This document shows positions 1 to 6,232 of a stretch of DNA of 13,514 bases, in pieces. The position numbers and the translations under genes were made by a program. The stretch lies in contig JADGHD010000074.1 of the NCBI GenBank assembly GCA_019689615.1, forward strand, positions 1 to 13,514, in the 5' to 3' direction. Position 1 is the stretch's first letter. Each line of letters opens with the position of its first letter. Source of the stretch: Frankia sp. GTDB taxonomy: Bacteria; Actinomycetota; Actinomycetes; Frankiales; Frankiaceae. The notes under the pieces were generated by a model. That model did no database searches, was not told the origin of the DNA, and worked only from the letters and a program-made list of their open reading frames with translations.

Positions 1-72
<72 letters not shown>

Positions 73-104
73 AGGGCGAGCGGCCCGGCAGGGACCCGGA
101 AATC

Positions 105-434
105 ATGTGGATTGGGCTGCTCAGCGTGGACGGGATGCTCGGTGACGTCCACTCGCTGAAGGAGAAGCGGTCGCTCGTGCGACCGGTCGTGGCCGAGCTT
201 CGCCGGCGGTTCCCGGTGAGCGCGGCCGAGGTGGACCATCACGACCTGTACCGACGGGTGAAGATCGGTATCTCGGTCGTCGCCGCCGACCGCGGGTTCT
301 GCGTGGACGTGCTCGACGGCTGCGAGCGCCTGCTCGCCGAGCGCCCCGAGCTGGAGCTGCTGGAGTCCCGCCGACGGCTGTTGGCGGAGGACGACCTCGA
401 CGAGACACCAGCCCAGGCCTGGACGCAGGCCTGA
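105..434 (+). CDS. ylxP: DUF503 family protein (YlxP-like)
   Basis: This 109-residue protein matches the DUF503/YlxP family, small proteins of about 92-100 residues encoded between infB and rbfA in many Gram-positive bacteria and linked to ribosome or RNA metabolism. Visible family marks are the N-terminal strand MWIGLLSVDGMLGDVHSLKEK (family form: hydrophobic strand, then LKEKR at about residues 18-22), the AEVDHHDLYRRVKIG segment in the middle (about 40-54), and the C-terminal LLESRRRLLAEDD. The last dozen residues are a variable tail and make it slightly longer than usual. ATG at 105 is the only good start; the ribosome binding site before it is weak. rbfA follows after 20 bases, so the genes are probably co-transcribed, with the expected infB lost beyond the left edge. 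The biochemical role is not established. Confidence 0.9.
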   Translation: MWIGLLSVDGMLGDVHSLKEKRSLVRPVVAELRRRFPVSAAEVDHHDLYRRVKIGISVVAADRGFCVDVLDGCERLLAERPELELLESRRRLLAEDDLDETPAQAWTQA

Positions 435-454
435 CCGGCATGGAGGTGTGAACG

Positions 455-946
455 ATGGCTGACCCCGCCCGCGCGCGCCGGCTGGCGGTGCGTGTCCGCG
501 AGGTCGTCGCCGCCACGCTCGAGCGGGGCGTCAAGGATCCCCGGCTGGGGATGGTGACCATCACGGACGCCCGGGTGACCCCGGACCTGCTCGAGGCCAC
601 GATCTTCTACACCGTCTACGGCGACGACGAGGCAAGGGCGGCGTCCGCGGCGGCGCTGGAGTCGGCCAAGGGCCTGCTGCGCTCCCAGGTGGGCAGGGCG
701 ACCGGGGTGAAGTCCACGCCGACGCTGACGTTCGTGCACGACCGGCTCCCGGACGACGCCCGCCACCTCGAGGACCTGCTCGCGGTGGCCCGGGCGCGCG
801 ACGCCGAGCTCGCCGCCGCCCGCGAGGGCGCCCGCCCGGCCGGCGACCCCGACCCGTACCGCCGGCCCCGGACCAGGGACGACGACGAGGACGACGACGA
901 GCTGGCCGAGCTCGACGAGCCGGGCGGCGCGGAGCGCGCCGGGTGA
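455..946 (+). CDS. rbfA: 30S ribosome-binding factor RbfA
   Basis: RbfA binds the immature 30S subunit near the 5' end of 16S rRNA (helix 1) and supports late maturation, especially in the cold. The 163-residue product shows the KH-like RbfA fold: the basic N-terminal helix (ARARRLAVRVREVVAATLERGVKD is the region 5-28), the strand with DPRLGMVTITDARVTPDL (about 28-45), and the later TPTLTFVHDRLPDD segment (about 88-101). From about residue 125 it carries a low-complexity extension ending in a strongly acidic stretch (DDDEDDDELAELDE), longer than the minimal family but common in actinobacteria. The start at 455 is supported by GGAGGTG at 442-448, six bases upstream. Its stop overlaps the truB GTG start (GTGA, 943-946), which suggests translational coupling. 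Confidence 0.95.
   Translation: MADPARARRLAVRVREVVAATLERGVKDPRLGMVTITDARVTPDLLEATIFYTVYGDDEARAASAAALESAKGLLRSQVGRATGVKSTPTLTFVHDRLPDDARHLEDLLAVARARDAELAAAREGARPAGDPDPYRRPRTRDDDEDDDELAELDEPGGAERAG
878..901 (+). repeat. Two tandem 12-bp units in the rbfA acidic tail
   Basis: The unit GACGACGACGAG is present twice in direct tandem and encodes DDDEDDDE (residues 142-149 of RbfA). It is in frame, so unit gain or loss would change the length of the acidic tail without breaking the gene. Confidence 0.85.
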
Positions 947-1905
947 GCGGCCCGGCGGCGGCAGCGGGGGCTGGAGCGCGGGCCGCGGCCGGGCCTGCGC
1001 CCCAGCCGGCGGCCGTGCCGGACGGGCTGGTCGTGCTGGACAAGCCGGGCGGGTGGACGTCGCACGACGTCGTCGCCCGGGCCAGGCGCGTCCTGCGGGT
1101 CCGCCGGATCGGGCACGCCGGCACCCTCGACCCGATGGCCACCGGCGTGCTGCTGCTCGGCGTCGGCCGGGCCACCCGGCTGCTCGGCCACCTGGCGCTG
1201 GCGGAGAAGGAGTACGAGGCGGTCATCCGGCTGGGCGTGAGCACCCTCACCGACGACGCCGAGGGCGAGGTGGTCGCGACCCGGCCGGTGGACGCCCCGC
1301 CCGAGCGGCTGGCGGTGGCGATGGCGGCGCTGACCGGCGAGATCGACCAGGTCCCTGCGGCGGTCAGCGCGGTCAAGGTGGACGGCCGGCGCGCCTACGC
1401 CCGGGTCCGGGCCGGCGAGCAGGTGGAGCTGGCGCCGCGGCGGGTCACCGTGCACGCCTTCGAGCTGCGCGAGCGGCGCGACCCGGCGACCGGGCAGCCC
1501 GACCCGGCCGGCAGCGACCTGGCCGTGCGGGTGGCCTGCTCCAGCGGCACCTACGTCCGGGCGCTCGCCCGCGACCTCGGCGAGGCCCTGGGCTGCGGCG
1601 GGCACCTGACCAGCCTGCGGCGCACCCGTGTCGGCCCGTTCCGCGTCGAGGACGCGATGACCCTGGAGGAGTTCGCCGAGCGCGGCCCGGCCGCCATCAC
1701 CCCGCTCACGCGGGCGGTCGCCCGCGCGTTCCCGGCCAGGCAGGTGGACGCCGTGGGTGCGAGGGCGGTCGCGCACGGGCGGCGGCTGCCGGCCGTCGGG
1801 CTGCCCGGGCCGTACGGCGTCTTCGGCCCGGACGGGGCCGTGCTGGCGCTGGCGCAGGAGCGGGGCGGCCAGGCCCACCCGGTCGTCGTCTTCGCCCCGG
1901 CCTGA
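943..1905 (+). CDS. truB: tRNA pseudouridine(55) synthase TruB
   Basis: TruB converts uridine 55 in the T-loop of tRNA to pseudouridine and also acts as a tRNA chaperone. The 320-residue protein starts with an Ala/Gly/Pro-rich leader of about 25 residues. The core follows: VVLDKPGGWTSHDVV (about 30-44), then GHAGTLDPMATGVLLLG, where D63 is the expected catalytic aspartate. Further family motifs are KVDGRRAYARVRAGE and CSSGTYVRALARDLG. The C-terminal part from about 265 fits the small actinobacterial TruB C-terminal (PUA-like) domain. GTG at 943 overlaps the rbfA stop by four bases and has GGAG at 931-934; a shorter start at GTG 1015 would remove the low-complexity leader and cannot be excluded. 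It is the last gene of the ylxP-rbfA-truB run; ribF has its own promoter-like box downstream. Confidence 0.96.
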   Translation: MSGPAAAAGAGARAAAGPAPQPAAVPDGLVVLDKPGGWTSHDVVARARRVLRVRRIGHAGTLDPMATGVLLLGVGRATRLLGHLALAEKEYEAVIRLGVSTLTDDAEGEVVATRPVDAPPERLAVAMAALTGEIDQVPAAVSAVKVDGRRAYARVRAGEQVELAPRRVTVHAFELRERRDPATGQPDPAGSDLAVRVACSSGTYVRALARDLGEALGCGGHLTSLRRTRVGPFRVEDAMTLEEFAERGPAAITPLTRAVARAFPARQVDAVGARAVAHGRRLPAVGLPGPYGVFGPDGAVLALAQERGGQAHPVVVFAPA

Positions 1906-1989
1906 CCGCCGTCCCGGCCCCGCCCGGAATGGCGCGGCAGTGACCCGCGGCACAGTCTGCGTCAGATCGGGCGGGTAGCCGCGATGTCC

Positions 1990-1995
1990 TAGGCT
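1990..1995 (+). promoter_or_regulatory. Candidate -10 box for leaderless ribF transcription
   Basis: TAGGCT fits the actinobacterial TANNNT -10 pattern and ends six bases before the GTG start of ribF at 2002. That spacing would place the transcription start at or next to the start codon. No Shine-Dalgarno sequence precedes the GTG, which agrees with a leaderless mRNA. No convincing -35 is visible. Confidence 0.5.
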
Positions 1996-2001
1996 GCTGA
2001 C

Positions 2002-3030
2002 GTGCGATGGTGGCGAGGGCTGGAGAACACGCCGGACGACTGGCGCGGCGGGGTCGTCACGATCGGCTTCTTCGACGGCGTGCACCTCGGGCATCGGCGG
2101 ATCATCCGGCGGGCGGTCGAGCGTGCCCGTGGCAGCGGGCAGCAGGTGCTCGTGCTCACGTTCGACCCGCACCCGGCGGAGGTGCTGCGCCCGGGCTCGC
2201 ACCCGGCGCTGCTGACCACGCTGGAGTTCAAGGCGGAGCTGCTCGCGGCGCTGGGCGTGGACGCGCTGTGCGTGCAGCCGTTCACGCTGGAGTTCAGCCG
2301 GGTCACCGCCGACGAGTTCGCCGCCAAGATCCTCGCGGAGACGCTGCGCGCCCGCGTCGTCGTGGTCGGGGAGAACTTCACCTACGGGCACCGGGCGCTG
2401 GGCACGCTGCAGACGCTGGTCCGCTCCGGCGCCGAGCACGGGTTCGAGGTCGAGGGCGTGGGCCTGCTCGACGAGGAGACCGCGGCCGAGCTCGCCGCCG
2501 TGGGCGGGGACCCGGCGCGCGTCGCCCACGCCGCCGGCGCGGCCACGGTGGCCGGCGGGCGGGCCGGGACCGCGACGGTGATGTCGTCCACGCACATCCG
2601 GGCGCAGGTCGCCGCGGGGGACGTGGCCGCGGCCGCCCGTGGGCTCGGCCGGCTGCACCGGGTCGAGGGGGTCGTGGTGCACGGCGACGCCCGCGGTCGC
2701 ACCATCGGCTACCCGACAGCGAACCTGGAGGTCACCCCGTGGGCGGCGATCCCGGCGGACGGGGTGTACGCCGGCTACGCCTGCTGGGAGGGGCACCGCC
2801 AGCCGGCCGCGATCTCGATCGGCACCAATCCGACGTTCGCCGGCAAGGAACGCCGGGTAGAGGCGTATCTGCTGGACTTCGACGGTGACCTCTACGACAA
2901 GTACATGGCCTTCGAGTTCGTGACCCTGCTCCGTCCTACTCTTAAGTTCGGTTCCGTCGAGGAGCTGGTCTCCCAGATGGCCCTCGACGTCGAAGCGACG
3001 CGGACGGCCACCGCGCCCGCCGCCGGGTAG
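2002..3030 (+). CDS. ribF: Bifunctional riboflavin kinase / FAD synthetase RibF
   Basis: RibF phosphorylates riboflavin to FMN and adenylates FMN to FAD in the cytoplasm. The 342-residue protein has the N-terminal nucleotidyltransferase domain with TIGFFDGVHLGH (about 20-31, the HxGH-type site), LTFDPHP (52-58) and VVGENFTYGHRALG (about 116-129). The C-terminal riboflavin kinase domain shows GRTIGYPTANL (232-242) followed by ADGVYAGYACW and the closing LRPTLKFGSVEELVSQM. Between the domains, residues about 157-193 form an Ala/Gly-rich insertion before MSSTHIR; minimal homologues have a much shorter link there. GTG 2002 starts the protein with RWWRGLE, the typical actinobacterial N-terminus, and sits six bases after a TAGGCT box without a ribosome binding site. 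A hairpin terminator follows the stop. Confidence 0.96.
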   Translation: MRWWRGLENTPDDWRGGVVTIGFFDGVHLGHRRIIRRAVERARGSGQQVLVLTFDPHPAEVLRPGSHPALLTTLEFKAELLAALGVDALCVQPFTLEFSRVTADEFAAKILAETLRARVVVVGENFTYGHRALGTLQTLVRSGAEHGFEVEGVGLLDEETAAELAAVGGDPARVAHAAGAATVAGGRAGTATVMSSTHIRAQVAAGDVAAAARGLGRLHRVEGVVVHGDARGRTIGYPTANLEVTPWAAIPADGVYAGYACWEGHRQPAAISIGTNPTFAGKERRVEAYLLDFDGDLYDKYMAFEFVTLLRPTLKFGSVEELVSQMALDVEATRTATAPAAG

Positions 3031-3036
3031 GCGCGC

Positions 3037-3064
3037 CGGGCCGACCGGGGCCCCGCTCGGCCCG
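3037..3064 (+). terminator. Hairpin terminator after ribF
   Basis: CGGGCCGA (3037-3044) pairs perfectly with TCGGCCCG (3057-3064), and the 12-base loop itself contains the palindrome GGGGCCCC. It begins seven bases after the ribF stop. There is no T tract, as is common for terminators in very GC-rich actinobacteria. Confidence 0.55.
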
Positions 3065-3148
3065 CCCGGTTGGCGGTCGCGCCGCCGCGGGACGGGCACG
3101 CGGCGGGCCCGAGTTGGCCGCGCCCGCAGATCGGCTTCTCTGGGTTGA

Positions 3149-3154
3149 TAGGCT
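3149..3154 (+). promoter_or_regulatory. Candidate -10 box for the rpsO-pnp operon
   Basis: TAGGCT is the same hexamer as before ribF and stands out in the locally less GC-rich stretch 3133-3160. A transcript starting about seven bases downstream would have a leader of about 80 bases that just covers the nested hairpin at 3171-3217 and the ribosome binding site. No clear -35 hexamer is visible at 16-18 bases. Confidence 0.4.
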
Positions 3155-3170
3155 TCGAGGTCAGACGGGA

Positions 3171-3217
3171 CCGGTGTGCCTTGCCAAGCCCGAGTGAGGA
3201 AGACCTCGGGCCACCGG
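3171..3217 (+). promoter_or_regulatory. Nested hairpin in the rpsO leader, candidate S15 autoregulatory element
   Basis: CCGGTG (3171-3176) pairs with CACCGG (3212-3217), and GCCCGAG (3188-3194) pairs with CTCGGGC (3205-3211). The two 3' arms are directly adjacent, so the stems can stack, with an 11-base bulge (3177-3187) on the 5' side and a 10-base apical loop. The element lies 14 bases before the GAGGTGGA ribosome binding site of rpsO. S15 is known to repress its own mRNA through structured leaders that differ between phyla; assigning this element that role is inference from position and structure. Confidence 0.55.
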
Positions 3218-3242
3218 CCCGCATGACGAGACGAGGTGGAGC

Positions 3243-3512
3243 GTGCCGCTGGCGCCAGACGTGAAGCAGAAGATCATGGCTGAATACGCGACGGTGGAGC
3301 GTGACACCGGCTCGCCCGAGGTGCAGGTGGCGATGCTGACCCGCCGGATCAGCGACCTGACCGAGCACCTGAAGGTCCACAAGCACGACCACCACAGCCG
3401 CCGCGGCCTGCTTCTGCTGGTCGGGCGGCGTCGACGGTTGCTGAACTACCTGCAGAAGAAGGACATCAACCGGTATCGGGCCCTGATCGAACGGCTGGGC
3501 CTGCGCCGGTAG
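3243..3512 (+). CDS. rpsO: 30S ribosomal protein S15
   Basis: S15 is a primary binder of the central domain of 16S rRNA at the h20-h21-h22 junction and is needed for assembly of the 30S platform. The product is 89 residues, the standard length. It shows TGSPEVQVAMLTRRI (22-36), the rRNA-contacting HKHDHHSRRGLL (46-57) and LVGRRRRLLNYLQKKD (59-74). The GTG at 3243 is preceded by a strong GAGGTGGA (3233-3240), and a start here gives exactly the family N-terminus. pnp follows on the same strand after 316 bases full of inverted repeats, the classical rpsO-pnp arrangement. The leader upstream is itself structured, which suggests autoregulation. Confidence 0.98.
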   Translation: MPLAPDVKQKIMAEYATVERDTGSPEVQVAMLTRRISDLTEHLKVHKHDHHSRRGLLLLVGRRRRLLNYLQKKDINRYRALIERLGLRR

Positions 3513-3516
3513 GAGG

Positions 3517-3550
3517 CAGAGGGAGCGGACCGCTGGGGCCGCTCCCTCTG
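3517..3550 (+). terminator. Strong hairpin directly after rpsO (attenuating terminator or RNase III site)
   Basis: CAGAGGGAGCGG (3517-3528) pairs over all 12 bases with CCGCTCCCTCTG (3539-3550) around a 10-base loop, starting four bases after the rpsO stop. There is no T tract. In rpsO-pnp operons of E. coli and Streptomyces the intergenic region carries a partial terminator and double-stranded RNA cut by RNase III, and either role fits here. Confidence 0.75.
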
Positions 3551-3559
3551 ACGCATCTC

Positions 3560-3578
3560 GGGCGTGTCGGACACGCCC
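3560..3578. repeat. Near-perfect palindrome in the rpsO-pnp spacer
   Basis: GGGCGTGTC (3560-3568) and GACACGCCC (3570-3578) are perfect inverted copies separated by one base. As RNA this gives a 7-bp hairpin with a five-base loop; as DNA it could be an operator. It is the second of a series of inverted repeats before pnp. Confidence 0.7.
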
Positions 3579-3594
3579 ACGACCGGCCCTCGGC

Positions 3595-3619
3595 CGCGCG
3601 ATCACGACGCTCTCGCGCG
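3595..3619. repeat. Inverted repeat in the rpsO-pnp spacer
   Basis: CGCGCGA (3595-3601) is matched by TCGCGCG (3613-3619) across an 11-base loop. It is weaker than its neighbours and could arise by chance in sequence this GC-rich, but it lies in line with the other hairpins. Confidence 0.5.
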
Positions 3620-3638
3620 ACCGGCGGCCAAGAGCTAA

Positions 3639-3667
3639 CCGCGCCGGAGCCCGAGAGCCCGGCGCGG
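3639..3667. repeat. 9-bp inverted repeat in the rpsO-pnp spacer
   Basis: CCGCGCCGG (3639-3647) pairs perfectly with CCGGCGCGG (3659-3667) around an 11-base loop. The resulting all-GC stem would be very stable in the pnp leader RNA. Confidence 0.65.
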
Positions 3668-3669
3668 CG

Positions 3670-3712
3670 GAGGACCTGACCTGGTCCGTGGCGGCGTGAG
3701 CCGCCGGTCCTC
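3670..3712 (+). promoter_or_regulatory. Nested hairpin with a GUGA tetraloop in the pnp leader, with an alternative pairing
   Basis: GAGGACC (3670-3676) pairs with GGTCCTC (3706-3712) and encloses GGCGGC-GTGA-GCCGCC (3690-3705), a perfect 6-bp hairpin with a GNRA-type loop. The 3' arms are contiguous and a 13-base bulge (3677-3689) lies on the 5' side, the same layout as the rpsO leader. GGACC at 3672-3676 can instead pair with GGTCC at 3682-3686, inside the bulge, so two mutually exclusive folds are possible. PNPase autoregulation through its leader is known in other bacteria; involvement of this element is inference. Confidence 0.5.
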
Positions 3713-3784
3713 GGTCGTGACCTCCGGGCGGGCCGCCAGCGCCGCGACTTCCAGCCCGGGTGCCACGACTGAGCACCGGCATCC

Positions 3785-3810
3785 CTTCGCCCAGGACCGG
3801 GCAGGCGAAG
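3785..3810 (+). promoter_or_regulatory. Hairpin just upstream of the pnp ribosome binding site
   Basis: CTTCGCC (3785-3791) pairs with GGCGAAG (3804-3810) around a 12-base loop. It ends five bases before GGAGGA (3816-3821), the ribosome binding site of pnp. Its position would let it influence access of ribosomes or of PNPase to the start region. Confidence 0.5.
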
Positions 3811-3828
3811 AGGATGGAGGAAGTATCC

Positions 3829-6015
3829 GTGGACGACTCGACAACGGCGACCGAGGCGGTCGTCACCACTCCGCTCGGTAACCGCACGATCCGATTCGAG
3901 ACCGGCCGGCTCGCCCGCCAGGCGGCCGGTTCGGCTGTCGCCTACCTCGGCGACACGATGGTGCTCTCCGCGACGACCGTCAGCAAGCAGCCCAAGGAGA
4001 ACCTCGACTTCTTCCCGCTGACCGTCGACGTCGAGGAGCGGCTGTACGCCGCCGGCCGGATCCCCGGCTCGTTCCCGCGCCGCGAGGGCCGGCCCAGCGA
4101 GGACGCGATCCTGACCTGCCGGCTGATCGACCGGCCGCTGCGCCCGTCGTTCGCCAAGGGCCTGCGCAACGAGATCCAGGTCGTGGCGACCGTGCTGTCG
4201 CTCGACCCGGACACCCTCTACGACGTGGTCGCGATCAACGCGGCCAGCGCCTCGACGATGCTCGCCGGCCTGCCGTTCAGCGGCCCGATCGGGGCCACCC
4301 GGGTCGGCTTCGTCGACGGCCAGTGGGTCGCCTTCCCGACGCACTCGGAGCTGGCCCGGGCGACGTTCGACATGGTCGTCGCCGGCCGGGTGCTGGAGGA
4401 CGACTCGGATGTCGCGATCATGATGGTCGAGGCCGAGGCGACGCCGGAGACCATCGACCTGATGAACCAGGGCGTGCCCGCGCCGACCGAGGAGGTCGTC
4501 GCGTCGGGCCTGGAGGCGGCCAAGCCGGCGATCCGGGAGCTGTGCCGGGCCCAGCGCGAGCTCGCGGCGCTGGCGGGCAAGCCGCCGCGGGAGTACCCGA
4601 TCTTCCTCGACTACACCGATGACGTGCTCGACGTGCTGGCCAACGCGGTCGGCGACGAGCTGGCGGCGGCGCTGCGGATCCCCAGCAAGCAGGAGCGGGA
4701 GAACGAGCTCGACCGGGTCAAGGCGCTCGCGGTGGAGAAGGTCGGCCCGCAGTTCGACGGCCGGGAGAAGGAGATCGCGGCGGCCTTCCGGGCGCTGACG
4801 AAGAAGCTGGTCCGGCAGCGGATCGTCCAGGAGGGCCTGCGGATCGACGGCCGGACGGCGACCGAGATCCGGGCGCTGTCCGCCGAGGTCGACTACGTGC
4901 CGCGGGTGCACGGCTCGGCGCTGTTCGAGCGGGGCGAGACCCAGATCCTCGGGGTCACCACGCTGGCGATGCTGCGGATGGAGCAGATCATCGACACGCT
5001 CAGCCCCGAGCGCACCAAGCGCTACATGCACAACTACAACTTCCCGCCGTACTCCACCGGCGAGGTCGGCCGCGTCGGCTCGCCGAAGCGGCGCGAGATC
5101 GGGCACGGCGCGCTCGCGGAGCGGGCGCTGCTGCCGGTGCTGCCCAGCCGTGAGGAGTTCCCGTACGCGATCCGGCAGGTCAGCGAGGCCCTCGGGTCGA
5201 ACGGCTCGACCAGCATGGGCTCGGTGTGCGCGAGCACGCTGTCGCTGCTCAACGCGGGCGTGCCGCTCAAGGCGCCGGTCGCCGGCATCGCGATGGGCCT
5301 CATCCACGAGGGCGACCAGTACGTCACGCTGACCGACATCCTCGGCGCCGAGGACGCCTACGGCGACATGGACTTCAAGGTCGCCGGTACCCGGGACTTC
5401 GTCACCGCGCTGCAGCTGGACACCAAGCTCGACGGCATCCCGGCGGAGGTGCTGGCCGGTGCGCTGCAGCAGGCGCGGGCCGCGCGGCTGGCGATCCTGG
5501 ACGTGATGGCCGAGGCCATCTCCGGCCCGGACGAGATGTCCGAGCACGCGCCGCGGGTGATCTCGGTGAAGATCCCCGTCGACAAGATCGGCGAGGTCAT
5601 CGGCCCCAAGGGCAAGATGATCAACCAGATCCAGGCGGACAGCGGCGCCGAGATCACGGTCGAGGACGACGGCACGATCTACATCGGCGCGGTCGACGGC
5701 CCGTCCGCCGAGTCGGCGCGTGCCGCGATCAACGCGATCGCGAACCCGCAGATGCCCGAGGTCGGCGAGCGTTACCTCGGCACGATCGTGAAGATCACGA
5801 ACTTCGGCGCCTTCGTCTCGCTCACCCCGGGCAAGGACGGGCTGCTGCACGTCAGCAAGCTCAAGCAGCTCGCGGGTGGCAAGCGGGTCGAGAAGGTCGA
5901 GGACGTGCTGGCCGTCGGCCAGAAGCTGCAGGTCGAGATCACCGAGATCGACAGCCGAGGCAAGATCAGCCTGTCCCCGGCGGTCGAGGAGACCGTCGCC
6001 GCAGGGCAGGCCTGA
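3829..6015 (+). CDS. pnp: Polyribonucleotide nucleotidyltransferase (PNPase)
   Basis: PNPase degrades RNA 3' to 5' by phosphorolysis and can add 3' tails in reverse; in actinomycetes it is also a main 3' polymerase. The 728-residue product has the first RNase PH-like domain (FETGRLARQAAGSAVAYLGDTMV, then DRPLRPSF), a helical middle, the second RNase PH domain (about 340-560), a KH domain with GPKGK at 592-596, and an S1 domain from about 645 to 716. Residues D509, D515 and K517 in the GAEDAYGDMDFK segment correspond to the metal-binding and catalytic D486, D492 and K494 of the E. coli enzyme. GTG 3829 is preferred because GGAGGA lies eight bases upstream. In-frame starts at ATG 3814 and GTG 3760 exist, but the first overlaps that ribosome binding site and the second runs through the leader hairpin. 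It is the second gene of the rpsO-pnp operon, and a strong hairpin follows. Confidence 0.97.
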   Translation: MDDSTTATEAVVTTPLGNRTIRFETGRLARQAAGSAVAYLGDTMVLSATTVSKQPKENLDFFPLTVDVEERLYAAGRIPGSFPRREGRPSEDAILTCRLIDRPLRPSFAKGLRNEIQVVATVLSLDPDTLYDVVAINAASASTMLAGLPFSGPIGATRVGFVDGQWVAFPTHSELARATFDMVVAGRVLEDDSDVAIMMVEAEATPETIDLMNQGVPAPTEEVVASGLEAAKPAIRELCRAQRELAALAGKPPREYPIFLDYTDDVLDVLANAVGDELAAALRIPSKQERENELDRVKALAVEKVGPQFDGREKEIAAAFRALTKKLVRQRIVQEGLRIDGRTATEIRALSAEVDYVPRVHGSALFERGETQILGVTTLAMLRMEQIIDTLSPERTKRYMHNYNFPPYSTGEVGRVGSPKRREIGHGALAERALLPVLPSREEFPYAIRQVSEALGSNGSTSMGSVCASTLSLLNAGVPLKAPVAGIAMGLIHEGDQYVTLTDILGAEDAYGDMDFKVAGTRDFVTALQLDTKLDGIPAEVLAGALQQARAARLAILDVMAEAISGPDEMSEHAPRVISVKIPVDKIGEVIGPKGKMINQIQADSGAEITVEDDGTIYIGAVDGPSAESARAAINAIANPQMPEVGERYLGTIVKITNFGAFVSLTPGKDGLLHVSKLKQLAGGKRVEKVEDVLAVGQKLQVEITEIDSRGKISLSPAVEETVAAGQA

Positions 6016-6050
6016 CCCAGCCTGTCCCCCGCCTGGAACCGGTCCGCTCG

Positions 6051-6082
6051 GGCGGCCCAGCCGGCTCGGCCGGCGGGCCGTC
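6051..6082 (+). terminator. Hairpin terminator after pnp
   Basis: CGGCCC (6053-6058) and GCCGG (6060-6064) pair with CCGGC (6070-6074) and GGGCCG (6075-6080), giving 11 pairs with one bulged A (6059) and a five-base loop. A G-T and a G-C pair extend the stem to 6051-6082. It starts 35 bases after the pnp stop and is followed by the 12-base palindrome GTCGGCGCCGAC (6080-6091). Confidence 0.6.
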
Positions 6083-6232
6083 GGCGCCGACGAGACCCCG
6101 ATGGCGGCGCGCCCGCCGGGGACCCACGATGGTGGGATGACCCCGGCGGGCCGCCGCTGTTGCACCGTCTGACCGGCTCGCCGCCGGCTCAGGCAGCCCT
6201 CTCGACACGGATGCGACCAAGGTGATAGCGCT

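Noticed and set aside
616..3099. Long open frame of 827 codons on the minus strand
   Set aside because: It lies opposite rbfA, truB and ribF, is Arg/Pro/Gly-rich without any family motif, and arises because stop codons are rare in the opposite frames of very GC-rich genes.
3760..3828. Longer pnp reading frame from GTG 3760 or ATG 3814
   Set aside because: The extra residues have no counterpart in PNPase and include the hairpin and GGAGGA that serve GTG 3829.
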